From assembly GCA_965199055.1 (NCBI GenBank), contig CBDAQR010000004.1:62001-126000 (forward strand): 64,000 bases of DNA, in the 5' to 3' direction. The DNA comes from CBDAQR01 sp965199055 (GTDB taxonomy: Bacteria; Pseudomonadota; Gammaproteobacteria; Pseudomonadales; Halieaceae). The position numbers and the translations under genes were made by a program. Each line of letters starts with the position of its first letter. Positions within the stretch are counted from its first letter, which is position 1. Below, piece by piece: positions 50,590 through 58,577 of the stretch. The notes under the pieces are model-generated. The model was not told where the DNA came from, did no database searches, and saw only the letters and a list, made by a program, of their open reading frames with translations.

Positions 50590-51213
50590 ATGGCCCGTCC
50601 ACTTCGCCTGTACCAGCCATACAGGCCCTATCATGTGGTTCAGCGCGGCAATAACCGTCAGCGCGTCTTCTTCGAGCCGATCGACTTCATTCGTTATCAG
50701 GATTATCTGGAGGATGCGCTGCTGCGCTACGGCGTGCAGTGTCATGCCTTCGTGCAAATGCCCAACCACGTGCACCTGCTGCTTACCCCCTCTTGTGAAG
50801 ACGGTGTCTCTCGCGTGATGAGCTTATTGGGTAATCGTTTTGTGCAGAACTTTAATCGGCGTAAGTACCGTACTGGCACGTTGTGGGAGGGGCGCCACTA
50901 TGCCAGTCCAGTGATGAGCGATCGCCAATTCTGGGCAGTGCAGCGCTATGTCGAGATGAATCCCGTACGCGCGCAACTCACGCGTACTGCCGCGCAATAC
51001 TATTGGTCGAGTTACGCATGTAACAGCGGCGCTGCGGCCTGCAATCTGGTGACTCCGCACCCCTTGTACGGCACGTTGGGGAGTACCGATAAAGCCCGGT
51101 TTCGCGCGTATAGGCGGTTGTTCATGAGGCCCGTTGACGAGCGTGAACTAGAATCCATTCGCGAGGCCGCACGGCGCTGCCTTCCACTGGCAGATAAAGA
51201 GCCGGATAAATAG
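50590..51213 (+). CDS. REP-associated tyrosine transposase (RAYT)
   Basis: A 207-residue IS200/Y1-type HUH endonuclease of the RAYT group. The metal-binding HxH is in MPNHVHLLLTP and the catalytic Tyr in QRYVEMNPVRAQL; VVQRGNNRQRVFFEP and LWEGRHYASPV are family landmarks. The start at ATG 50590 has AAGGAGG six bases before it. Such proteins cut and move REP sequences in other bacteria. The REP units just upstream support that here. Unlike IS200 elements it has no obvious left and right ends of its own. Confidence 0.9.
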   Translation: MARPLRLYQPYRPYHVVQRGNNRQRVFFEPIDFIRYQDYLEDALLRYGVQCHAFVQMPNHVHLLLTPSCEDGVSRVMSLLGNRFVQNFNRRKYRTGTLWEGRHYASPVMSDRQFWAVQRYVEMNPVRAQLTRTAAQYYWSSYACNSGAAACNLVTPHPLYGTLGSTDKARFRAYRRLFMRPVDERELESIREAARRCLPLADKEPDK

Positions 51214-51301
51214 TTGACCCGAAAGCGCCTTCCGTTGCGTATCCCATGACATCATTCAATGGTGGCGCTACAGTGGAGCGCCAATTTTAGGAGGTTGTGA
51301 C

Positions 51302-52162
51302 ATGCGTTTTTGTTATCAGGTAGGAATGTGCGAAGCCGATCACTATCTGCCCCTGGCCAAGGCGGCCGAAGAGGCTGGTTATCACAGCGTTACAGTTCCC
51401 GACAGCATCTGCTATCCGCAGGAAGCCAGCTCCAAGTACCCCTACAACGCCGATGGCAGTCGGGAGTTTTTGGAGGCGGTGCCTTTCATCGAGTCGCTGA
51501 TCGCCGTGTCTGCCATGGCCGCTGTGACCGAGAGAATTCGTTTCGCGACCTTTGTTTATAAATTGGCGATCCGACAGGCGGCCATCGTTGCCAAGCAGGT
51601 GCAGGGTATTAATGTGCTGAGCGGCAATCGCTTCGACTTCGGGGTGGGAATTAGCCCCTGGGAAGAGGATTTTGCGGTAGCTCACACGCCGTTCGAAAAG
51701 CGTGGCAAACGGCTGGACGAACAGATCGATATTATCCGCGGCCTCGATAGCGGCGACTACTTCGGATACGAGGGTGAAATCCATAACATGCCGGCTGCCA
51801 AGATGAACCCGGTTCCCAGCAGCCCTACGCCGATCCTCATTGGCGGGCACGCCGACGTCGCCTTGAAGCGTGCGGCGCGTAATGATGGCTGGATGTGCGC
51901 GGGCGCGGGAATTCCGGAGCTGCGCGAATACATTGCTAAGATCAACCAGTACCGCGAAGAATTTGGTACCGCCGATCGCCCCTACCGGATATACACGACG
52001 GGACAGGATGCGTTCACTAAGGAAGGCATCGAGGAACTGGAGAGCATTGGCGTCACCGATGTGATCATTGCCTTCCGCGATGTATACAACATGCAGCCGG
52101 ACGATGATCTGCCCACCAAGATCCAGCAGTTGCAGTGGTACGCTGGCGAGTTCTTTCAGTAA
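51302..52162 (+). CDS. LLM-class flavin-dependent oxidoreductase
   Basis: A 286-residue luciferase-like monooxygenase. Family parts: LPLAKAAEEAGYHSVTVPDS, ERIRFATFVYKLAIRQ, NRFDFGVGISPWEEDF, and FEKRGKRLDEQIDIIRGL. GVGxSPW is typical of F420/FMN-dependent members. It is 15 bp before the thiolase-like gene, so the two may act in one lipid or steroid-like degradation step. AGGAGG precedes the ATG. Confidence 0.88.
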   Translation: MRFCYQVGMCEADHYLPLAKAAEEAGYHSVTVPDSICYPQEASSKYPYNADGSREFLEAVPFIESLIAVSAMAAVTERIRFATFVYKLAIRQAAIVAKQVQGINVLSGNRFDFGVGISPWEEDFAVAHTPFEKRGKRLDEQIDIIRGLDSGDYFGYEGEIHNMPAAKMNPVPSSPTPILIGGHADVALKRAARNDGWMCAGAGIPELREYIAKINQYREEFGTADRPYRIYTTGQDAFTKEGIEELESIGVTDVIIAFRDVYNMQPDDDLPTKIQQLQWYAGEFFQ

Positions 52163-52177
52163 GAAGCGATAGCGTAT

Positions 52178-53641
52178 ATGTCTGAGTTGTTGAATCAACC
52201 GGTGCTGGTGGGCGTTGCTGCTGTGCAGCAACGTATTGAGGAAGCGGGCGAGGGGCTTGAGAGCGTCGAGCTGATGATTGACGCACTGCGCCGCGCCGCC
52301 GATGACGCCGGTGCCCGTGAGTTATTGTCGCGAGCGAATCGTATCGAAGTTCCTAAGGGGATCTGGCATTACAGCGATCCGGCTCGGCTGGTGGCAGATG
52401 CCATCGGCGCCAGTCAGGCGGAAACTGTACTGGCAGAAATTGGCATTCTTCAACAGACCACCCTTAATCGTGCGTGCAATGCGATTGCCAGCGGAGAGAT
52501 GGATGTGGTCTTGGTGGCCGGTGCAGAGGCGAAGTATCGCGCATTGCGCGGACAAATCGCCGGCGTCGAGATCATAGAAACGGCGCAGACTGATATCGAA
52601 CCGGATGTCACCCTGCAACCCGATGCGGAGTTGTGGTCGGCCGAAGAGTCCGCAGCGGGTTTGGGTATGCCGGTGGGTTACTACGCGATTATGGACTCTG
52701 CGCTGCGCCATGCGCAGGGTATTAGTGTGGGCGAGCATCGTGACCAGATGGCTGAGATGTATGCGGGCTTTTCGCAGATAGCCGCTGGAAATGACGACGC
52801 CTGGACACGCGAGCCGGTAGAAGCTGACTTTATCCGCGAGCCTTCGGCAAAGAATAAGATGCTGGCATTTCCCTATACCAAACTGCATAACAGCAGTTGG
52901 AATGTCGACCAGGCTGCCGGGCTGATCTTCTGCTCGGCCGCTGTCGCGGAAGAATTGGGTATTCCTCGCGAGAAGTGGGTGTTTCCACTGGCGGGCACCG
53001 AGAGCAATGCGATGTCGGTGGTGTCTGCGCGCAAACAGCTCGACCGCAATTTCGGTTTCAATATTGCCGGTGGCAAGGTGTTGGAGTTAGCGGGTAAGAG
53101 CGCAGCCGATGTAGATCGCATGGAAATCTACTCGTGCTTCCCGCAGGCAGTGCGCGTGCAGAAGCAGGAGATGCAGCTGCCGGACAAGCCGCTGAGCGTA
53201 ACCGGAGCGATGACCTTCGGCGGAGGTCCGCTAAACAACTTCGTATTCCAGGCCACGGTGAAAATGGCACAGCTGCTGCGCGAGGATCCCGGCACAACCG
53301 GCCTCGTGACTTGTGTGAGTGGCATGAACACCAAGCAGGGCTGTGCACTGTATTCGACAACTGCGAACCCAGATGGGTGGCAGTTTGCAGACGTGACGGC
53401 GGCCGTGAGCGACGCGACCGAGCTGTGCGATATTGCCAGCGGTTATGAAGGCGCCGCAACTATTGCAGGTTACACCGTGCTGTATCAGGGTGACGAGCCC
53501 TGGCGCGCCGTGGCGGTTTGTGACCTACCTGATGGCAGGCGCGCTGTGGCTTACAGTGAAGACTCCGCGGTGGTAGAGGGGCTGCTTGTGGGGGAGTTTG
53601 TCGGGCGGCCCGTGGCTATCGCCGAGGGCCAGTTTAGCTAA
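52178..53641 (+). CDS. Acetyl-CoA acetyltransferase/thiolase-like enzyme
   Basis: A 487-residue thiolase-superfamily protein of the SCP2-thiolase-like type. The pattern TLNRACNAIASGEMDVVLVAGAEA carries the putative nucleophile Cys (CNAIASG). PNSSWNVDQAAGLIFCSAAVAEELG and the closing domain GGPLNNFVFQATVKMAQLLRE follow; GGGPxN is a thiolase mark. These enzymes take part in acyl-CoA cleavage. It follows the LLM gene by 15 bp. Confidence 0.82.
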   Translation: MSELLNQPVLVGVAAVQQRIEEAGEGLESVELMIDALRRAADDAGARELLSRANRIEVPKGIWHYSDPARLVADAIGASQAETVLAEIGILQQTTLNRACNAIASGEMDVVLVAGAEAKYRALRGQIAGVEIIETAQTDIEPDVTLQPDAELWSAEESAAGLGMPVGYYAIMDSALRHAQGISVGEHRDQMAEMYAGFSQIAAGNDDAWTREPVEADFIREPSAKNKMLAFPYTKLHNSSWNVDQAAGLIFCSAAVAEELGIPREKWVFPLAGTESNAMSVVSARKQLDRNFGFNIAGGKVLELAGKSAADVDRMEIYSCFPQAVRVQKQEMQLPDKPLSVTGAMTFGGGPLNNFVFQATVKMAQLLREDPGTTGLVTCVSGMNTKQGCALYSTTANPDGWQFADVTAAVSDATELCDIASGYEGAATIAGYTVLYQGDEPWRAVAVCDLPDGRRAVAYSEDSAVVEGLLVGEFVGRPVAIAEGQFS

Positions 53642-53674
53642 GCGCTATTGACGCTACAAATTGGTGTAATACCG

Positions 53675-54637
53675 CTAGCGCCAGCTAGGCATATTTAGCG
53701 AGTCGTCGAGCGGCGCCGGCTTTTCTTCTTCCCCGGATTCCGTCGCATCTCGGTTTTTTACCGCATCCGCCGTTTCTGTTGGTTTCTCTGGTGCCGCGGA
53801 GTCAGGTGCCTTGTCATCGTCCGGCAAGAAAAACTCCATGCCGCCGCCCGAGTTCGCCGCGGGCGCATCAAGTTCTATTTCCTCGACGGGTTCTTCGTCG
53901 GTACTGACATCGGCGGGTTTCCCAGCGACGGTTCTTGCGGCTGCCAATAGTTCTGCTTCATCGTCGTCTTCCTCAAACTTGATCAATGGCTGGATATCGG
54001 CTGGCTTTTGATTGCGCTTCTTCTCTAGAAACTCATCAACGTCGCCCGATTGGAGGTAGGGATTAAAGGCTTTCTCTTCACCGATGGTGCTCAAAGGCCA
54101 GCCTTTAAAGTCGCGGCCAGGATAGACGATCGTTTCTTCGGGTAGCTCGGCGAGCACGTTGAATAGACTGTCGTAGTGCAGGCGGGGATTGCTAGTAGCC
54201 TGGTTGCTCAGCCCCACGGTTCTCACCAGCAATGTATCACCGGTAAAGATGCCGCTCTTACCGGGCTGCTCGATATGAAAGCAGTAGGAGTCATCCGTGT
54301 GGCCGGGGGTGTGGATAGCCTTGAGTTGCAGGCCGCCGATCTGGATCGTGTCGCCGTCTTCCACAGAGCGCGTCAGGCCAGGCATGTCGTTAGGGGCGCC
54401 GGCGATGGCGGCGCAACCCCAAAGGTCGCTCAGCACGCCCAAACCTGAGATATGGTCATCGTGAAAATGTGTGTCTATCGCCGCCACGGCGGTCAGTCCG
54501 AGTTCATTAAATAACTGGACGTAGTCCCTGAGCTTGCCCTTGATCGGGTCTATCAGTACCGCCTCGCCACTCATCGGATCGGCGAGCAAATAGGTGTAGC
54601 TGAAAGTTGGATGGTTAAACAGCTGGCGAACTAACAT
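53675..54637 (-). CDS. MBL-fold hydrolase, ETHE1-like, with acidic tail
   Basis: A 320-residue protein. The metal site is THFHDDHISGLGVLSD and TPGHTDDSYCFH, GIFTGDTLLVRTVGLSNQA, and YPGRDFKGWPLSTIGEEKAFN. This layout is like persulfide dioxygenase (ETHE1). From about residue 225 on there is a long disordered acidic Glu/Asp/Pro tail ending NMPSWR, which is unusual. No partner such as rhodanese is adjacent. Confidence 0.78.
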   Translation of the reverse strand: MLVRQLFNHPTFSYTYLLADPMSGEAVLIDPIKGKLRDYVQLFNELGLTAVAAIDTHFHDDHISGLGVLSDLWGCAAIAGAPNDMPGLTRSVEDGDTIQIGGLQLKAIHTPGHTDDSYCFHIEQPGKSGIFTGDTLLVRTVGLSNQATSNPRLHYDSLFNVLAELPEETIVYPGRDFKGWPLSTIGEEKAFNPYLQSGDVDEFLEKKRNQKPADIQPLIKFEEDDDEAELLAAARTVAGKPADVSTDEEPVEEIELDAPAANSGGGMEFFLPDDDKAPDSAAPEKPTETADAVKNRDATESGEEEKPAPLDDSLNMPSWR

Positions 54638-54718
54638 TGTTGTCTCCCTGGCCGGAGTGCACCTATCAGCGGCACTCCACTATGGAAATATAAGCGCTGG
54701 CTTCCATTTTTACCAGAT

Positions 54719-54741
54719 ATCCCACCCTCCGAGTGTGGGAT
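54719..54741. repeat. Hairpin resembling a degenerate REP core
   Basis: ATCCCAC pairs with GTGGGAT around CCTCCGAGT. It contains ACCCTCCGAGTGT, one base off the REP core, but the downstream tail does not match. It sits 39 bp before the GFA gene. It could be a decayed copy or a separate hairpin. Confidence 0.5.
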
Positions 54742-54779
54742 GCGGTTGACTATGCATCGATATCGCCTAGGCTGTGCCC

Positions 54780-55178
54780 ATGAGTGAACAGACAGTAAAG
54801 GGTGCGTGCCTGTGCGGTGCAGTGCAGATTCAGGCAACGTTGCCAAGCCTGTGGGCGTCGCATTGCCATTGCACCCAATGCCAGCGCTATCACGGGGCAG
54901 CCGTCGTCACCTGGGTGGGTTTTCAGGAAGACAGCTTTGAAGTGACAAGCGGTGAAGACAATTTGCGCTGGTTCAAGTCGTCGCCACCGGCGCGCCGAGG
55001 GTTCTGCGGCGAATGCGGGAGCAGTTTCTTGTTCCAGTCAGAGCGTTGGCCTGGCGAGATGCATGTTTGCCTAACAAATCTTGAGGAACCGATTGACCGT
55101 GAGCCTCAAGGTCACGTCTGCTATGACACCCACGTCCCTTGGCTTACGCTGGGTGACGACCTGCCTCGAAAAGCGTAG
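54780..55178 (+). CDS. GFA-family (glutathione-dependent formaldehyde-activating) protein
   Basis: A 132-residue zinc-binding protein of the Gfa/CENP-V fold. The cysteine sets are KGACLCGAVQIQ, HCHCTQCQRYHGA and GFCGECGSSFLF. Such proteins form a large family; most have not been shown to act on formaldehyde. The start is ATG 54780. Its stop overlaps the next frame's upstream region. Confidence 0.9.
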   Translation: MSEQTVKGACLCGAVQIQATLPSLWASHCHCTQCQRYHGAAVVTWVGFQEDSFEVTSGEDNLRWFKSSPPARRGFCGECGSSFLFQSERWPGEMHVCLTNLEEPIDREPQGHVCYDTHVPWLTLGDDLPRKA

Positions 55179-55191
55179 GCTCGCTGCATCA

Positions 55192-56067
55192 TTGAATAAC
55201 TGGGTTCTCTACAGCCTAACGGTACTGATCTGGGGCTCGACCTGGATCGCCATTAAGTTTCAGTTGGGTGTTGTCGAGCCAATGGCATCTATTGGGCACC
55301 GGTTCTTTCTATCATCGTTGCTAATCTTCCTATTTTTACTTCTGCGCAGAGACAGTATGCGTCTGCCGCTGCGCGACCATCCCTTCCTTCTGCTGCAAGG
55401 CCTCTGCTTGTTTTGCGGCAACTACTATTTCGTGTATCACGCCGAACTCGTGCTGACCAGCGGCTTGGTAGCGGTCGTGTTTGGCAGCCTCATGATGTTC
55501 AATGTAGTGAATGGCGCGATTTTTCTTGGTGCTAAAATTCATGCGCCGGTGGTCATCGGCGGATTGCTTGGTATGCTCGGAATCGCAGCCGTTTTTTGGC
55601 CAGAGCTGGATAGTCTCGACCTGACGGACTCAGTGTTTGTTGCGCTGCTGTTTTGTCTCGCCGGCATTGTGTTGGCTTCGTTCGGTAATATTATTGCCGC
55701 GCGCAACAAACGCCGTGAAATTTCCGTGTTGGTGACGAATGCCTGGGCGATGGGTTATGGCGCCGCGGCGATGTATGGCGCCGCGCTGGTCGGGGGTAAA
55801 GCGATCACCGTAGATTGGAGTTTCGCGTATATCGCTTCCCTGTTGTATCTGGTGATCTTCGGTTCGATTATCGCTTTCTGGGCATACCTTACCTTGATAG
55901 GTCGTATTGGCCCTGATCGCGCAGGTTATGCAAACCTAGTGTTCCCTCTGGTGGCACTGATTATCTCGACGCTATTCGAGAGCTATCAGTGGACGCTTCC
56001 AGCGATCATTGGCATGAGCCTGGTGGTGCTCGGCAACTGGTTGGTGATGCGTTCTTCTCGAGCCTGA
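55192..56067 (+). CDS. EamA/DMT-superfamily transporter
   Basis: A 291-residue inner-membrane protein with ten hydrophobic segments in two EamA halves. The probable start is TTG 55192 (MNNWVLYSLTVLIWGSTW), 13 bp after the GFA stop. VLIWGSTWIAIKFQLGVVEPM and LIGRIGPDRAGYANLVFPLVAL are family landmarks. It probably exports a metabolite; substrate unknown. Confidence 0.88.
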   Translation: MNNWVLYSLTVLIWGSTWIAIKFQLGVVEPMASIGHRFFLSSLLIFLFLLLRRDSMRLPLRDHPFLLLQGLCLFCGNYYFVYHAELVLTSGLVAVVFGSLMMFNVVNGAIFLGAKIHAPVVIGGLLGMLGIAAVFWPELDSLDLTDSVFVALLFCLAGIVLASFGNIIAARNKRREISVLVTNAWAMGYGAAAMYGAALVGGKAITVDWSFAYIASLLYLVIFGSIIAFWAYLTLIGRIGPDRAGYANLVFPLVALIISTLFESYQWTLPAIIGMSLVVLGNWLVMRSSRA

Positions 56068-56077
56068 GGTATAACTG

Positions 56078-56109
56078 TCCCTCCCAGGGTGTAAATAAGA
56101 ATATAAACC
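56078..56109 (+). repeat. Diverged REP-like element before the PHA-system gene
   Basis: Core TCCCTCCCAGGGT (two differences from the family core), then the 19-nt tail GTAAATAAGAATATAAACC. Total length 32, like the RAYT-linked copies, and the tail ends in AACC. It lies 10 bp before the start of the next gene. Confidence 0.65.
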
Positions 56110-56119
56110 AGGTGCCCCA

Positions 56120-56395
56120 ATGCCAGGATTCAGCGTCAGTCGTCCCTATACCATGTCGAAAGAGGAAGTGCGCGAGGCCGCCGAGGAACTCGCGCGCGAA
56201 CTGAAAGGGCAATACGGCGTGAGTTATCGCTGGTCGGGCGATAAGGCCTCATTTCGAGGCGCCGGCGTGGACGGCACGCTAAGCATCGATGGCGACATGA
56301 TCAGCCTGAAGGTGAAGCTGGGATTTATGGCAGCCGCGTTCGAGCGACCGCTGAAGCAGGCTGTGAACGAATATCTCGACGAGTACGTGAGCTAA
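56120..56395 (+). CDS. Polyhydroxyalkanoic acid system protein
   Basis: A 91-residue protein of the PF09650-like family found with polyhydroxyalkanoate granule genes. The mark is SRPYTMSKEEVREAAEELA, and then VSYRWSGDKASFRGAGVDGTLS with IDGDMISLKVKLGFM. No other phaC or phaP gene is in the window, so the link to granules is from the family only. An internal Met (MSKEEVRE) could be an alternative start. Confidence 0.8.
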   Translation: MPGFSVSRPYTMSKEEVREAAEELARELKGQYGVSYRWSGDKASFRGAGVDGTLSIDGDMISLKVKLGFMAAAFERPLKQAVNEYLDEYVS

Positions 56396-56424
56396 ACTTT
56401 TCGCCAGAAGCGTTCCACCCCGTC

Positions 56425-57498
56425 CTAGAAACTTTCCACACCGGCCAGAGGATCCGGTCCGTCTACCAGTGTGGCGAACGCGTCCCCCAAAGCCTCGCTG
56501 GCATCCATGCAGGCCTGCCAGTAGCTCACCCGTTTTTCGTGGCTCATTTTTGGAAAGTCATTGCGATCGGGAATCTTTCCCAGCGGTAAAGCGGCCAGAT
56601 ACTCTCTCGAGGGGCATACCACCACCACCTGATCCAGCAGCGCCGCATCGGCCTTGCGCCAGGGCAGAAACTTATCGAACCACCCCGGCGTGATTTCGGC
56701 GCGAAAGTGCGGGTACAGTACCAGTCCATTGCCACTGTGGTTCCCGAAATCAAAATGGTAGTCGACAATGCCTCCGTCCCAGTAGTGGCCTGGTGGCCCG
56801 GGCGCAATGTCGCGTTCTCCCGGCATCAGGAACGGGATTGAGCCGCTGGCCAGAATCGCGGCGCGTGCATTGTCTGCTGTCATTTCTACATGCAAGGTGC
56901 CAAAGTCTTCGAAACAGAAATCTAGGCCATCGGGCCCGTGTGAGGAGAACACCACGCGCTGAAACCAGGGTTCCAAAAGTTGTCGATGGAGCGCATTGCT
57001 CAGTCCAGCCAGCGCCATGCCCAGGCCCTGAGGCAGCGGGTGCGCGCTGCTGTTGGGGCCGCGGCCACGGGCGGTCACAACGTGGGAGCAAAATCGCGGG
57101 TGATCACAGATGAATCGATAACTTTCCGTGTCGTGTACTCCGTCGAGAATCCACTCGCACAATTCCCCAACGATTGTTGTGCGCGGTCGTTTATCGTTTT
57201 CATCGTAAAACTGGTTCTGATAGCGCTCGTGTAATTTCTCTAGCGCTGACATCGGGTCCGGCGCCGCGAGGGCGGCATGACGCCAACTGCCGATTGAGGA
57301 GCCGATGAGATGCATCGGGTTGCTCTCTCGCTGCAGGAAGTCGCCAAATAGGAAGCGGTCTAACCCGGCAATACCCAGAAATTTCGGCCCACCCGAAGCG
57401 CCGACGAGGGTGTCGAACAGTGCGGGTGTCCAGCCCTCGTGCTCGAGTCTTCGCCGTGCACTGTCGCCGGCATAAACCGCGATAGGGCTAGAGGCCAC
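56425..57498 (-). CDS. Patatin-like phospholipase
   Basis: A 357-residue protein from a GTG at 57498 that overlaps the AraC gene end by 11 bp (an upstream ATG at 57561 is also in frame). The patatin dyad is GASGGPKFLG and GSSIGSWRHAALAAPDP (Ser in GxSxG), with the Asp in HYWDGGIVDYHFDFGN. It probably cleaves acyl lipids. It follows the AraC-type regulator on the same strand. Confidence 0.85.
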   Translation of the reverse strand: MASSPIAVYAGDSARRRLEHEGWTPALFDTLVGASGGPKFLGIAGLDRFLFGDFLQRESNPMHLIGSSIGSWRHAALAAPDPMSALEKLHERYQNQFYDENDKRPRTTIVGELCEWILDGVHDTESYRFICDHPRFCSHVVTARGRGPNSSAHPLPQGLGMALAGLSNALHRQLLEPWFQRVVFSSHGPDGLDFCFEDFGTLHVEMTADNARAAILASGSIPFLMPGERDIAPGPPGHYWDGGIVDYHFDFGNHSGNGLVLYPHFRAEITPGWFDKFLPWRKADAALLDQVVVVCPSREYLAALPLGKIPDRNDFPKMSHEKRVSYWQACMDASEALGDAFATLVDGPDPLAGVESF

Positions 57499-58504
57499 GT
57501 CTGGCCTGCCTTGGCGTGCGCCCGGTCCACTTGATGTAGGCCCGGCGGAAGTTTGAGACATCGTTGAATCCCACCATGAAGGCGATGCTGGCCAGTGGTA
57601 GTTGCGTTGTCGTTAGATAATGCGTGGCGTGCTCCGTGCGCACCTGGTCGAGTAGTTGCTGAAACGATACCTCTTCCGCGGCAAGCCTGCGTCGGTAGGT
57701 GCGTGGACTGAAATTCAGCATGTCGGCTACCTGAGGCATTTGCGGATAGTGCCCTTCGAGTTTGCGCAATAATTGGAGCGTGCGCTCGGTCAGGCTGTCG
57801 TCGTCCTGTAAGTCCGCCAGTAGCCGCTGGCACTCCTGTTCATACAGAGCCAGTAACGCGGGATTTGAGGAGGGCAGCGGTGCATCCAGCCACTGGTCGC
57901 TAAACGATATGCGCCCGAGTTGGCAATTGAAGACGAGTTCTGCACCAAACATCTCGCGGTACTCATCGACGTAGGCAGGTTCTGCATAGGGGAACTCCAC
58001 CCGGTAGTGTAAATCTGTGGTGTCGACCAAAAGTTCCAGACTGTTGATCAGTGCAGCGAACAGGACTTCATGGCTAAATTCGGGGCGCACATCGTCGCTG
58101 CCGTTTACGGGGGTTAGCCAACAACGGCCATTGCGCTGCTCGTAGTGCAGTTCCAGCGCAGGCGCCAGGATGTGGTAGTACTTGAGAAAAAAGTTGAGCA
58201 CCTGCTCCAGGTTTTCGCAGGTCATGAAGGCCTGACCAACAATCGCGTGCGCACTCAGGTTCAATTGCTTCCCGAGATGCAGGCCCAGGGCGGGATCGCC
58301 GGTTAATCGGTAGGCGTTTTCGATGACGCGGGTGAAATCGTCCTCATTGACTCGCGCGCCCATGGTCGCCAGGCCCAGTTCCGAAAGAGAAGTACCGTCC
58401 AAAATCTCTTCGGCAGACACGAGCCTCTGACGAGCCAGGTCGATGAGAATGACCACGTATTGGGCCGGTGTTGTTGGATTATTGATGGCCATATATGACC
58501 ACAT
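57488..58504 (-). CDS. AraC-family regulator with an arabinose-binding-like domain
   Basis: A 338-residue protein. The N-terminal part resembles the PF12625-type sensor of OruR/MmoR-like regulators (LGLHLGKQLNLSAHAIVGQAFM). The C-terminal AraC DNA-binding domain has MLNFSPRTYRRRLAAEEVSFQQLLDQVRTEHATHYLTTTQLPLASIAFMVGFNDVSNFRRAYIKWTG (residues ~262-330; key pieces SPRTYRRRL and FNDVSNFRRAYIKW). It is divergent from the diiron gene, so it probably regulates that gene. The start may be ATG 58504 or 58492. Confidence 0.9.
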   Translation of the reverse strand: MWSYMAINNPTTPAQYVVILIDLARQRLVSAEEILDGTSLSELGLATMGARVNEDDFTRVIENAYRLTGDPALGLHLGKQLNLSAHAIVGQAFMTCENLEQVLNFFLKYYHILAPALELHYEQRNGRCWLTPVNGSDDVRPEFSHEVLFAALINSLELLVDTTDLHYRVEFPYAEPAYVDEYREMFGAELVFNCQLGRISFSDQWLDAPLPSSNPALLALYEQECQRLLADLQDDDSLTERTLQLLRKLEGHYPQMPQVADMLNFSPRTYRRRLAAEEVSFQQLLDQVRTEHATHYLTTTQLPLASIAFMVGFNDVSNFRRAYIKWTGRTPRQARRGL

Positions 58505-58563
58505 TTTGACAACAAGTTACCTTGTGAGCAACCCCCGAGCGACCGCATAGTGACATTGTCAAA
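58505..58563. promoter_or_regulatory. Candidate operator between AraC and diiron genes
   Basis: The 73-bp divergent gap holds TTTGACA (58505-58511) and its complement TGTCAAA (58557-58563). TGACA-T-TGTCA near 58551-58561 forms a perfect small palindrome. TTGACA could also serve as a -35 box. The ribosome site AGGAGG (58565-58570) serves the diiron gene. This layout fits an AraC-controlled promoter. Confidence 0.35.
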
Positions 58564-58577
58564 TAGGAGGATACACA

